Shown: piece by piece, positions 1 to 7,791 of the stretch
How positions within the stretch are numbered: position 1 is the stretch's first letter
How the letters are laid out: every line of letters begins with the position of its first letter
Assembly: GCA_937968035.1 (NCBI GenBank)
Contig: CALBTS010000149.1
Location: 1-11,318, forward strand
DNA: 11,318 nt
Origin: an uncultured Methanomethylovorans sp.
GTDB taxonomy: Archaea > Halobacteriota > Methanosarcinia > Methanosarcinales > Methanosarcinaceae
Direction: 5' to 3'
The notes under the pieces: model-generated
The model's database searches: none
Seen by the model: the letters and a program-made list of their open reading frames with translations, nothing else
What the model was told of the DNA's origin: nothing
Translations under genes and position numbers: made by a program

Positions 1-5
1 TTAAA

Positions 6-27
6 ATTTGGATTATATTTGGATTAT
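6..27. repeat. Perfect tandem 11-bp direct repeat upstream of a TATA box
   Basis: The 11-mer ATTTGGATTAT occurs twice head to tail, at 6-16 and 17-27, with no mismatch. The period of 11 bp is about one turn of B-DNA, so both copies would present the same face to a bound protein. The repeat ends 16 bp before the TATA box of the secretion ATPase gene, the usual place for an archaeal activator or upstream repressor site. The repeat is seen directly; its regulatory role is inference, and low-complexity AT-rich DNA could produce it by chance. Confidence 0.5.
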
Positions 28-43
28 TGATGCAACAATAACT

Positions 44-53
44 ATATATAAAG
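44..53 (+). promoter_or_regulatory. Archaeal TATA box (box A) for the secretion ATPase operon
   Basis: TATATATAAA matches the archaeal box A consensus. Transcription would start about 25 bases downstream, near 72-77, giving a leader of roughly 45 nt that includes the GGTGG ribosome-binding site at 112-116, four bases before the ATG at 121. A second TATA-like stretch at about 84-92 (TTTATAATA) would put the start beyond that ribosome-binding site, so it is less likely to be the main promoter. Confidence 0.55.
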
Positions 54-120
54 ATAAGTCATCTATAAAACTATTATAATATAATTTATAATATAGTATG
101 TTTTAGAGATTGGTGGAAAA

Positions 121-2463
121 ATGACAGAGAATTCCAGTGTGAAAGAAAAAGACAAAAAAGAGGAACTGGAAAATATACATGAAAACAAAGAAGGTACGAC
201 ACTTCAAGAAACAATTGAAAATCGTGTTATAGATGAGCTTGACACATTACAACAAAAAGAGATGGACACATCTGAAAACAAAAACCTGATCGATGATGAA
301 AAAAAAGAGCTGGATGTTTCGGAGGTCTCTATATATCGTCCGAGGATCAAAAAGCAGACCACTGGCTCACAAATAGATCAAATACCGCCAGCAATGAAAG
401 GAAGCGCTCCTAAACCTGCTGAAGAGTTCATACCAGAAAACAAAACTGATCAAAATGATGCTGTTGCAAATATATTTAAAACTGGTGAAAGTGCTGAATC
501 TTTATTAAAGGATATTGAAATACTGGTGCCCCGTTCCCCTAAATTTGGAATGTCACGAAATATTGAAGAGCATATAAGGAATGAAACGGATATAGAGAAA
601 GAGCATCTTTCTGACCTTCCGAATGCTGAAAATAAAATACCATTCCCAGAACAGGCTCCAAATATATCGTTTGAGAACTCCACACTTTTACAGGAGATCA
701 CAAGCGAAACCAGCACACCCGTGGCAAAGGAAAACACTGAAAAAGTACCAACAGAAAAAACCATCAAATCATCAGCAATAACCAATGAAATAGAAGAAGA
801 AAATTACGCACATGCAGTTGATATTAAAAAAGATGTGCTCGAAAAAATAGATCCGATCGAATGTACTATAACTGAAGGAGGCTTGAAAAGAAAACCTTCG
901 GTCATAGAGAAGATCCGCAGCCTGTTCCAACAGGAAGAAAAAGAGATCGAAAGATATGATCCTCTTATACACGGCCAAATATCCCATTTTAGTGGCCTTG
1001 AAGGATATCAGGAAGTGGAACGCTATTGGATCAACGAACCTTATACTTTCGTAGTTATCCTTTATAATGCTGAGCGGAACAATCATCTGTACTATGTGGT
1101 CGAACCTGAAATGACAGATTTTGAAAAAATATTTCTCACGGAGATCAGGGATCGACTTAGAGATGTATTACTTGTCGAAAAAATAAATGAGGAAGGAGAC
1201 AAGGAAAAAATACTGGATATGAAGATAGCCTCTATCATAAAAGATTACTCTATTGAAGTTACACCTGCGATGATGGCAAAAGTTTCCTACTATATTAAAA
1301 GGGACTTCATATGGTTCAATAAGATTGATCCTCTTATGCATGATGATTCTATTGAAGATGTTTCAGGCAACGGGCACGACTTGCCTATATTTCTGTACCA
1401 TAGAAAACACACAAACATTGCAACAAACATTGTTTTTCAGGAAGAGGAACTTAACTCATTTATAATCCAGATCGCACAAAGAAGTGGAAAACATATATCA
1501 GTGGCAGAACCCATGATAGATGCTGCGATGCCTGATGGGTCCAGGATCCAGATGACCCTGGGTACATGTGTCACTGCACATGGTAGTACTTTTACCATAC
1601 GTAAGTTCAGTGATGTTCCTATCACTCCTGTGGACCTTATCAAATGGGGTACGTTCTCAGCTGAATCCATGGCTTATCTTTGGCTTTGCATTGAAAATAA
1701 TAAGAGCCTGATCTATGCAGGAGGTACCGCATCAGGTAAAACCTCATCCCTTAACGCTGTTTCCCTGTTCATTCCTGAAAAGGCAAAGATCATTACCCTG
1801 GAAGATACACGGGAACTTAAACTACCTCATCCTAACTGGATACCCAGTGTTACCAGAGATTCTTTCACTGCAGATGAACGTGGAGCTGTGGATATGTATG
1901 ACCTTCTTAAGGCGGCCTTAAGGCAAAGACCTGAATACCTGCTTGTAGGTGAAGTGAGAGGAAAGGAAGCACTAACACTTTTCCAGGCCATGTCAACAGG
2001 ACACACAACTTTCTCCACTATGCATGCGGATTCCGTAGCTTCTGCGATCCACAGGCTTGAGAACCCGCCTATCAGTGTACCCCGTACTATGATCCAGGCA
2101 TTGGACATCATGAGCATCCAATCCCAGACCTATACCAAAGGTAAACGTGTAAGAAGGAATATCAAACTGGTGGAGATCACTGATATTGATCCTAATACCA
2201 GGAACATCCGCACTAACGATATTTTTGTATGGGATTCAGAAAGGGATATGTTCATAAGGACAGGTGAATCCAAAGCTCTTATGGATATAAGGCTGCGCAG
2301 AGGATGGACAAGTTCAAAGGTAGACCAAGAACTGCGCAATCGAAAAAGAATATTAGAATACATGGTGAAAAATAATTACACTAACTTCAAGGAAATTTCT
2401 GACACTATCAATTCATACCAATCTACACCTGAAAAGCTCCTGAAGAAACTGAACCTTGAATGA
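121..2463 (+). CDS. Type II/IV secretion system ATPase, archaeal pilus/archaellum type (GspE/TadA/FlaI-like), with long charged N-terminus
   Basis: A cytoplasmic hexameric ATPase of the secretion superfamily, expected to power assembly of a type IV pilus-like filament with the membrane protein encoded next. Residues 1 to about 260 are Glu/Lys/Asn-rich, low in complexity and probably disordered. The N-terminal domain covers about 270-400 and the RecA-like motor about 420-700. Visible motifs are Walker A GGTASGKT (534-541), the Asp box ITLEDTREL (558-566), a Walker B-type segment YLLVGEVRG (606-614) and the His box STGHTTFSTMHADS (625-638). At 780 aa it is about 230 residues longer than typical FlaI; the excess is the N-terminal tail. 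The ATG is preceded by GGTGG, and the stop overlaps the next start (ATGA). The family is certain. Whether it serves a pilus, an archaellum-like or another secretion machine cannot be told, since no pilin gene is present here. Confidence 0.95.
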   Translation: MTENSSVKEKDKKEELENIHENKEGTTLQETIENRVIDELDTLQQKEMDTSENKNLIDDEKKELDVSEVSIYRPRIKKQTTGSQIDQIPPAMKGSAPKPAEEFIPENKTDQNDAVANIFKTGESAESLLKDIEILVPRSPKFGMSRNIEEHIRNETDIEKEHLSDLPNAENKIPFPEQAPNISFENSTLLQEITSETSTPVAKENTEKVPTEKTIKSSAITNEIEEENYAHAVDIKKDVLEKIDPIECTITEGGLKRKPSVIEKIRSLFQQEEKEIERYDPLIHGQISHFSGLEGYQEVERYWINEPYTFVVILYNAERNNHLYYVVEPEMTDFEKIFLTEIRDRLRDVLLVEKINEEGDKEKILDMKIASIIKDYSIEVTPAMMAKVSYYIKRDFIWFNKIDPLMHDDSIEDVSGNGHDLPIFLYHRKHTNIATNIVFQEEELNSFIIQIAQRSGKHISVAEPMIDAAMPDGSRIQMTLGTCVTAHGSTFTIRKFSDVPITPVDLIKWGTFSAESMAYLWLCIENNKSLIYAGGTASGKTSSLNAVSLFIPEKAKIITLEDTRELKLPHPNWIPSVTRDSFTADERGAVDMYDLLKAALRQRPEYLLVGEVRGKEALTLFQAMSTGHTTFSTMHADSVASAIHRLENPPISVPRTMIQALDIMSIQSQTYTKGKRVRRNIKLVEITDIDPNTRNIRTNDIFVWDSERDMFIRTGESKALMDIRLRRGWTSSKVDQELRNRKRILEYMVKNNYTNFKEISDTINSYQSTPEKLLKKLNLE

Positions 2464-4736
2464 ATATCACAGGTCGGCTCATGAATAACGAGAACGATAA
2501 GATCGATACGGCCAATATGAATGAAAAACAGGTTTCTGAAAATACAGATGAGCACGGCATGCTGCAAGATGATCAGGTCTTAGAGCAGCCTGCTTCCAAC
2601 AATAGACCAATGGCCAGAAAAAAAAGATCTGGAAACCCAAAAGCTCTGATCGAAGATCTTCTTACTTCTTTTTCATTAAAGGTTAAAAGAAATGCAAATA
2701 ATCCTCTTGGATCACCAATAGAGAATAAATTGATCCTGTATTTGAACATCCTTAAGAAGATACCTTTTGTGATCCTTGGAGACAAGATACAGGAGAAGAA
2801 AGACAGCTATGCTAACCTGCAGATGCAACTCAAACAAGCCCGCATACCGATGTCATATGAGATGTATATCTCCAATGCCATATTCTACTCTCTTCTATGT
2901 GGTATCGCTGGTGCCATCCTGGGATTGCTTGTTGCTTATACCATAGTATCGGTTATCGGGCTTCCCGGACAGATAACACAACTTACCTTCGGTTCATCCA
3001 CAGCCTGGTTACTACAATTCAAGGAATTGTTCATTGCCCTTTTGATAATAGTATTTTCCACATTCTCTCTGGGTGGAGTGACCTATGCTTTGTTCATGAT
3101 CTATCCCGGTTTTCAGGCAAGCGAAAGAAAAGGCAAGATCAACAGGCAATTACCATACGCTGTAACCTTTATGTATGCTATGAGCAAGGGGGGTATGAAC
3201 ATCATTGATATGTTCAAAGCCCTTGCAAAGTCCGTGAACACTTATGGAGAAGTTTCACTGGAAGTTGATGCAATTGTGAGGGACATGGATTATTTCGGCC
3301 ATGATCTGAGAACAGCCCTTTCCAATGCATGTGAGATCACACCTTCTGACCGTTTCCAGGATCTCATGTATAATCTGCTTACGGTCATTGATAGTGGTGG
3401 AAGCATTTCAAAGTACTTCCAGGATAAGTCCGAAAGCTACCTGCTGAAGTCACAAACAGACCAGAAGGGATTCCTGGAAACATTGGGATTACTGGCTGAG
3501 TCGTATGTAACTGCATTTGTAGCTGGTCCCCTGTTCATTATCATAATGGGTGTCATGATGGCAGTCATGGGATCTGGTACTACCACCATGATATACGCCG
3601 TGATCTACGGAGTATTGCCCGTGGGTTCCGTGATGTTCGTGGTAATGATAAGTATAATCACCCCCAGCGAGATGGGTGAGCCAGAACTTCTGCCCACACG
3701 TGCCGAAATGAAGCACGATATACCCCAGGTTCCTCAGCATCTGCAACAGCAATTCGATGAAAATGGAATACTCATCGAAGAGAATGAAGAGAAAGTAAAG
3801 CAAAGGCAGTATTATGAAGGTTTTATCAGATCTAAAAAACAGCTCAATTTAAAGAACACATTAAAGAACCCGCTGGCTCCCATGTTCGCTAACCCCCTCT
3901 TCTCAGCCATAGTTACTGTTCCTCTTGCATTGCTTGTACTGATGATACCTTTTGCCCTTAACATGCACACTATTGTCACTCCTGCACAACTTGTGGATTT
4001 CATTGACGACAAACTTGTTCTTTCACTTTTCATTGTTCTTATCCCACTGGCAATATTCCATGAGATCAAGAATATGAAGAAAAAAAAGATAGAGAACAAT
4101 TTCCCTGACATGTTGAAAAAACTGGCAAGCACTAACGAAACTGGTATGACCCTGAGGGATTCCATAAACCTGATGGCAAGATCAGATACAAATTCCCTGA
4201 GCAAGGAGACCAGAAAGATATGGAACGATATTACCTGGGGTCTTGAAATCAATGACTCCTTGATACGTTTTGCCAACAGATTAAGAACACAGGTTATAAC
4301 CCGTTCTCTTTCTCTCATCACCAAGGCAAATGAATCGAGCGGTGACATCGGTGAAGTCCTTATAGTTGCCGCAAGGGATGCCGCCTCTGAACAGGCCATG
4401 CGCCGGGAAAGAAGCATGAGCATGATGATCTATATCGTTATAATCTATATTTCCTTCCTTGTGTTCGTAGGTGTGATATTCGTCATATCCACTACTTTCC
4501 TTTCTGAAATGGCCACAGCTGGCGAGAAAATGGCTGCTTCGGGATCTAGCGGAGGTTTCCTGGGAAGCTTTGATCTGGATGCCTATACCCAGCTGTTCAA
4601 GCATGCAGCCCTGATACAGGGGCTTAGCTCCGGACTTATGGCCGGTGCCATGGGAGAAGGAAACGTGATGTCCGGGCTTAAGCATTCAATAATCATGATG
4701 ACCATTGGTTTTTTGATCTTCACACTGTTCATCTGA
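2460..4736 (+). CDS. Type II secretion F-domain integral membrane protein (FlaJ/TadC-like platform protein)
   Basis: Membrane platform partner of the upstream ATPase. After a charged cytoplasmic N-terminus of about 135 residues come hydrophobic segments near 140-168, 190-220, 348-402 (two spans), 480-503, 518-536, 655-680 and 743-758. Two cytoplasmic T2SSF-type helical domains lie at about 231-347 and 548-650, the duplicated layout known for archaeal FlaJ-like proteins. It is longer (758 aa) than usual FlaJ (about 550-600), through its N-terminal tail, the central charged loop (about 402-480) and extra C-terminal hydrophobic segments. The start is uncertain. The ATG at 2460 overlaps the upstream stop but has no clear ribosome-binding site; the in-frame ATG at 2481 (residue 8) has AGGT six bases upstream and may be the true start. 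Either way it is translationally linked to the ATPase. Confidence 0.92.
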   Translation: MNITGRLMNNENDKIDTANMNEKQVSENTDEHGMLQDDQVLEQPASNNRPMARKKRSGNPKALIEDLLTSFSLKVKRNANNPLGSPIENKLILYLNILKKIPFVILGDKIQEKKDSYANLQMQLKQARIPMSYEMYISNAIFYSLLCGIAGAILGLLVAYTIVSVIGLPGQITQLTFGSSTAWLLQFKELFIALLIIVFSTFSLGGVTYALFMIYPGFQASERKGKINRQLPYAVTFMYAMSKGGMNIIDMFKALAKSVNTYGEVSLEVDAIVRDMDYFGHDLRTALSNACEITPSDRFQDLMYNLLTVIDSGGSISKYFQDKSESYLLKSQTDQKGFLETLGLLAESYVTAFVAGPLFIIIMGVMMAVMGSGTTTMIYAVIYGVLPVGSVMFVVMISIITPSEMGEPELLPTRAEMKHDIPQVPQHLQQQFDENGILIEENEEKVKQRQYYEGFIRSKKQLNLKNTLKNPLAPMFANPLFSAIVTVPLALLVLMIPFALNMHTIVTPAQLVDFIDDKLVLSLFIVLIPLAIFHEIKNMKKKKIENNFPDMLKKLASTNETGMTLRDSINLMARSDTNSLSKETRKIWNDITWGLEINDSLIRFANRLRTQVITRSLSLITKANESSGDIGEVLIVAARDAASEQAMRRERSMSMMIYIVIIYISFLVFVGVIFVISTTFLSEMATAGEKMAASGSSGGFLGSFDLDAYTQLFKHAALIQGLSSGLMAGAMGEGNVMSGLKHSIIMMTIGFLIFTLFI

Positions 4737-4776
4737 CCATATCAACTTTTATGCATTGCACTGGTTGTAATAAGAG

Positions 4777-5427
4777 ATGAGGATAGCAGGAATAGATGAA
4801 GCCGGAAAAGGACCTGTGATCGGTCCGATGTGCATTGGAGGAGTGCTTGCCGAGAAGGAAAGGCTGGATTCCCTGAAGAACCTGGGGGTTGCAGATTCCA
4901 AGAAACTCACACCTAAGAAAAGAGAGCATCTCGCACATCAGATAAGGAAATATGCACAAAAGGTTTACATTTTTGAGGTATCACCTTCGCAGATCGATGA
5001 ATTGCGTAAGGTCATGAGCATGAACCAGATAATGGTCCTGGGATTTTCCAGGGTGCTTGAAGAATTGCAGCCCGATATGGCCTATGTCGATGCTGCAGAT
5101 GTGAATGCAGTAAGGTTCGGTACAAACCTGAAAGCACAGTATGCAAAGAAGCTTCCTGAAAAGTCTAAAGAGCTGACAGTGATTTCCGAACACCGGGCCG
5201 ATGCCACATATCCGATAGTGTCAGCAGCCTCCATCGTAGCCAAGGTAAGAAGGGATGAACTGGTAAAAGAACTGGAAAAGAGAATTGGCATCGATCTTGG
5301 AAGCGGTTATCCTTCAGACCCGAAAACAAAGCGGTTCCTTGAAGACTGGAGCAGGGAACATGGTACTCTGCCGGATTTTGTCAGGCATTCGTGGAAGACC
5401 GCTATGAACGTGCTTAAAGAAAAATAG
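4777..5427 (+). CDS. rnhB: Ribonuclease HII
   Basis: Endonuclease that cuts the RNA strand of RNA/DNA hybrids, acting in removal of primers and misincorporated ribonucleotides. The N-terminal signature AGIDEAGKGPVIGP (residues 4-17) carries Asp7 and Glu8. The other two acidic residues of the DEDD metal site fit Asp105 (in YVDAADVN) and Asp142 (in HRADATYP), a spacing close to characterised archaeal enzymes. At 216 aa it has normal archaeal length. The start at 4777 is fixed by the signature lying only a few residues in; no strong ribosome-binding site precedes it. It lies 40 bp after the secretion platform gene on the same strand, so it may be read through from that operon or use the TATA-like TTTTATG at about 4748. 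Its stop lies 2 bp from the stop of convergent purQ. Confidence 0.97.
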   Translation: MRIAGIDEAGKGPVIGPMCIGGVLAEKERLDSLKNLGVADSKKLTPKKREHLAHQIRKYAQKVYIFEVSPSQIDELRKVMSMNQIMVLGFSRVLEELQPDMAYVDAADVNAVRFGTNLKAQYAKKLPEKSKELTVISEHRADATYPIVSAASIVAKVRRDELVKELEKRIGIDLGSGYPSDPKTKRFLEDWSREHGTLPDFVRHSWKTAMNVLKEK

Positions 5428-5429
5428 GT

Positions 5430-6128
5430 TCATGCAGAACCTGTTATGTGATCTGCCATTGACTCGAATATCTTAAGCCCATCCTTTGAACCGAGGATAT
5501 CCTCTGAAGCTCTCTCCGGATGTGGCATCATGCCCAGTACATTACGGGAGGTGCTGACAATGCCTGCGATGTTCTCCTGTGAACCGTTGGGATTGACCTC
5601 ATCAGTAACATGGCCTTCTGCATCTGTATATCTGAAAACCACAAGATCATCGTGTTCCAGCTGTGCCAGAGTATCCTCAGTGGCATAGAAATTGCCTTCC
5701 TTATGGGCTATGGGGATACGTACCACTTCACCTTTTTTGAACCTGGAGGTGAATGGGGTTCCTGTGCTTTCCACACGCAGGCAGGTAGGCTGGCACCTGA
5801 ACTTGGGATACATATTGGTTGTCAGGGCACCGGCAAGCAGGCCGGATTCTGTAAGTACCTGGAAACCATTGCATATACCAAGAATTGGCTTGCCCCCTGC
5901 AGCCAGTTCCTTCACTGATTCCATAATGGGAGTGCGAGCTGCTATGGCACCGGCCCTGAGGTAATCACCGTAGGAGAAACCACCGGGGATCACCACACCT
6001 TCAAAACCAGAGAGGTTATCTTCCTTGTACCAGACAAGTCGTGCATCCAGACCCACAACATCCTGCAGGACGTGGAGCACATCCTGGTCACAATTACTGC
6101 CGCCGAACTGGATAATGGCAACGGTCAT
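5430..6128 (-). CDS. purQ: Phosphoribosylformylglycinamidine synthase subunit PurQ (glutaminase)
   Basis: Class I glutamine amidotransferase subunit of FGAM synthase, which supplies ammonia to PurL for the ATP-dependent conversion of FGAR to FGAM in purine biosynthesis. The fold motifs are complete: VVIPGGFSYGDYLRAG (45-60), nucleophile Cys86 in GICNGFQ, and His203/Glu205 in MMPHPERA. Length (232 aa) is normal for stand-alone PurQ. Its ATG shares one base with the purS stop (TGATG), and GAGGG lies about 8 bases upstream inside purS, so the two are translationally coupled. purL is not in the window. Confidence 0.97.
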   Translation of the reverse strand: MTVAIIQFGGSNCDQDVLHVLQDVVGLDARLVWYKEDNLSGFEGVVIPGGFSYGDYLRAGAIAARTPIMESVKELAAGGKPILGICNGFQVLTESGLLAGALTTNMYPKFRCQPTCLRVESTGTPFTSRFKKGEVVRIPIAHKEGNFYATEDTLAQLEHDDLVVFRYTDAEGHVTDEVNPNGSQENIAGIVSTSRNVLGMMPHPERASEDILGSKDGLKIFESMADHITGSA

Positions 6129-6376
6129 CAGAGTTCCCTCAAGGTGATAGTATAATTGTGTATTATTGGATTTGCAATGAGCTTCTCACACATCTGTTCC
6201 ACATTCTCTCTTGCATCATGTATGTTCTCTGACTCAAGAGCGATGGTATATTTCTTTGAGGTCTTCACACTTTCCGGGGAATATCCCAGATGTTCCAGTG
6301 CTCTTTTAATTGTAGTACCCTCCGGGTCAAGCATACCGGATTTTAATTCAATGGTAACATCAGCTTCATATTTCAT
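6128..6376 (-). CDS. purS: Phosphoribosylformylglycinamidine synthase subunit PurS
   Basis: Small scaffolding subunit (82 aa) that joins PurQ to PurL in the three-component FGAM synthase of archaea and Gram-positive bacteria. Typical family features are the opening beta-strand YEADVTIELKSGMLDPEG (residues 3-20), then a segment on pairing a gene product with its length (TTIKRALEHLGY), and a conserved NPIIHNYTI near the end. GAGGA lies about seven bases before the ATG. It sits first in the purS-purQ pair. The 62 bp between it and the upstream same-strand gene holds an AT-rich stretch (TTATTTTTAATT on the minus strand) that could be a promoter element or a U-rich termination site for the preceding gene; I cannot tell which. 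Confidence 0.96.
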   Translation of the reverse strand: MKYEADVTIELKSGMLDPEGTTIKRALEHLGYSPESVKTSKKYTIALESENIHDARENVEQMCEKLIANPIIHNYTITLREL

Positions 6377-6438
6377 TCTATATCCTCAGTTGGGTTAGTT
6401 GCTATAGTATGACAGACCACGCAATTAAAAATAACGCT

Positions 6439-7071
6439 TTATGGTTCTGTCCTCAGGGAGCGCTCTGCCTGTATCAGCCTCTGTAAGGAAGTGATGTGTG
6501 TAAGGATGACGATCAGGGCGATGGCCGGTACTAAATACCCGGTGAACGCACCCAGGACCAGAAGGATCATTCTCTCCGGCCTTTCAGCAAGACCTACATC
6601 CATAGATTTAGCGCCTGCGGCTTCTGAGCGAGCCCTTGTATAACTGACAAGATAAGAGCCAATAAGGGCAAGTGAACACCAGAGCCAATCCGGAACAAGG
6701 AACAAAGGATACGGGACTATGCTCCCGTTGACAAGGCCATAAATGATGCCTACAAAGATAATAGCATCTGCATAGCGGTCACATACAGAGTCCAGCACAG
6801 CTCCAAAGGCTGTCATCCTGTTGGAAGCCCGGGCCACGGCGCCATCGAGCACATCAAAGATACCGCTGACAAGGATGAACACTCCACCCAGTACCACATA
6901 ACCTCTGGCGAAGATCATAGCTGTTACAATGCTCACAGCGAGACCTATAACAGTTAGTGTGTTTGGAGAAACGGGTATTTCTTTGGCCAGAGGCAATAAA
7001 GCCTTCCTTACGGTATTTTTCAACTTGCTGAAAATGATGCATCCCTCATTACCCTTAAGTGGTTTTGACAA
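6439..7071 (-). CDS. CDP-alcohol phosphatidyltransferase family enzyme (probably archaetidylinositol-phosphate synthase-like)
   Basis: Integral membrane enzyme of the CDP-alcohol phosphotransferase family, which joins a CDP-activated lipid to an alcohol or sugar-phosphate acceptor in polar lipid synthesis. The full signature is present: Asp73, Asp76-Gly77, Ala80-Arg81, Gly90, Asp94 and Asp98, which bind two metals and the CDP group. About six hydrophobic segments follow family layout, and ERPERMILL (163-171) resembles the acceptor-side motif in inositol-phosphate-using members, so archaetidylinositol-phosphate synthase is the best guess; the acceptor is inference. The reading frame opens with TTG at 7071; an in-frame stop lies only 10 bp upstream (7081-7083) and no ribosome-binding site is seen. 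An internal TTG at residue 17 is an alternative. Translation from a very short leader under the divergent promoter is plausible. Confidence 0.9.
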   Translation of the reverse strand: MSKPLKGNEGCIIFSKLKNTVRKALLPLAKEIPVSPNTLTVIGLAVSIVTAMIFARGYVVLGGVFILVSGIFDVLDGAVARASNRMTAFGAVLDSVCDRYADAIIFVGIIYGLVNGSIVPYPLFLVPDWLWCSLALIGSYLVSYTRARSEAAGAKSMDVGLAERPERMILLVLGAFTGYLVPAIALIVILTHITSLQRLIQAERSLRTEP

Positions 7072-7110
7072 TATATTATTTTAGTTATCTGTTATGACCG
7101 GAAGCAAACA

Positions 7111-7156
7111 ACTGTATAAACCTGCTCTATGATGAGCATGAGTAGTATTATACAGT
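7111..7156. promoter_or_regulatory. Divergent promoter region with 9-bp inverted repeat containing paired TATA-like boxes
   Basis: ACTGTATAA (7111-7119) and TTATACAGT (7148-7156) are exact reverse complements 28 bp apart. Each half reads as a TATA-like box towards one of the divergent genes: the left half lies 40 bp upstream of the TTG of the CDP-alcohol enzyme, the right half upstream of the small + strand gene. Between them TGCTC (7123-7127) and GAGCA (7134-7138) form a second short inverted repeat. The symmetry is seen; use as two back-to-back promoters or as an operator for a dimeric regulator is inference. An alternative + strand TATA is TAAAATATA at 7156-7164. Confidence 0.4.
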
Positions 7157-7273
7157 AAAATATAGAAAACATTAAATAGGAACTTGAGCGATTTTTACCT
7201 GATGCTGGAAGAAGAATGGTGGTACATCCATCCAGGGTCTAATTTGATCAAACGCCCAGCAAGAGGTAAAAAA

Positions 7274-7675
7274 ATGAGACCTGAGCGTAATATGGTGGTT
7301 TGCGAGAACGGCAATATAGTAATGAAGAAGATCGCCTTGTCCTATAGAAAAGATAACGGGGAAGAGATCTTTTTACTGGATGCAGAAGCTGTGATAGAGG
7401 AAAAGCCAAATTACCGGACCGCTGATGAGCTTTATAAGCGCATAGAAGAGAATTTCATAAACATCGGTTTGCTCAAAAGGGTAGATATGTCCTCTATGAG
7501 CGACGATGTGATAAGGGAGCTCATACTGAAAAAGCATGAAAAGGAAGAAAAGTTCCTTAACGCCGGTGCAGAGAGAGGATTCAAACTCGCAGACGACATA
7601 GATCCGGATGACATCCTAAGGTTCTATATTTCATTGACCCCTGAGGAAAGAGTCCTGTTCAACTGCAACCCCTGA
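7274..7675 (+). CDS. Small unrecognised cytoplasmic protein
   Basis: I do not recognise this family. The frame is open from a TTG at 7184 (163 aa); other candidate starts are ATG 7202 (157 aa) and ATG 7274 (134 aa). I prefer 7274 because GAGGT (7263-7267) stands six bases before it, whereas the earlier starts have no well-placed ribosome-binding site; conservation of the Trp-Trp-containing stretch encoded at 7202-7273 would overturn this. The product is highly charged, with no signal peptide or membrane segment. It opens with a probable beta-rich part (MVVCENGNIVMKKIALSYR), continues with a Lys/Glu-rich helical stretch rich in EKEEK, and ends with an acidic turn and helix (DDIDPDDILRFYISLTPEER). 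It is followed by a 116-bp gap before the fusion-enzyme gene on the same strand and may be co-transcribed with it. Confidence 0.75.
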   Translation: MRPERNMVVCENGNIVMKKIALSYRKDNGEEIFLLDAEAVIEEKPNYRTADELYKRIEENFINIGLLKRVDMSSMSDDVIRELILKKHEKEEKFLNAGAERGFKLADDIDPDDILRFYISLTPEERVLFNCNP

Positions 7676-7686
7676 TACCTGACATT

Positions 7687-7700
7687 TTTCCTCAAGGAAA
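7687..7700 (+). terminator. Weak hairpin after the small gene
   Basis: TTTCC (7687-7691) and GGAAA (7696-7700) pair around a TCAA tetraloop, 11 bases after the stop codon. Only two further T-rich bases follow, so this is at best a weak terminator; read-through into the downstream gene is as likely. Confidence 0.2.
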
Positions 7701-7791
7701 TTTCGATGCCCTGAGATGAGATGCGATAGGTTATTAGCAAGCAACCGCATTTATCCTGCTGATCCGAAAGGTAACTAACAGGAAGAGGAAA

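Noticed and set aside
76-95. AT-rich near-palindrome upstream of the ATPase gene
   Set aside because: Symmetry is imperfect and the stretch is almost only A and T, so chance pairing is likely.
450-1086. Minus-strand open frames opposite the ATPase N-terminal region
   Set aside because: They are antisense to a gene with strong family motifs further on, have Ser/Phe-rich compositions typical of reverse complements of Glu/Lys codons, and show no domain or ribosome-binding site.
3812-4685. Two long minus-strand frames (203 and 134 codons) under the platform-protein gene
   Set aside because: They mirror the helical F-domain coding frame and contain no recognisable motif; the + strand product has complete domain structure.
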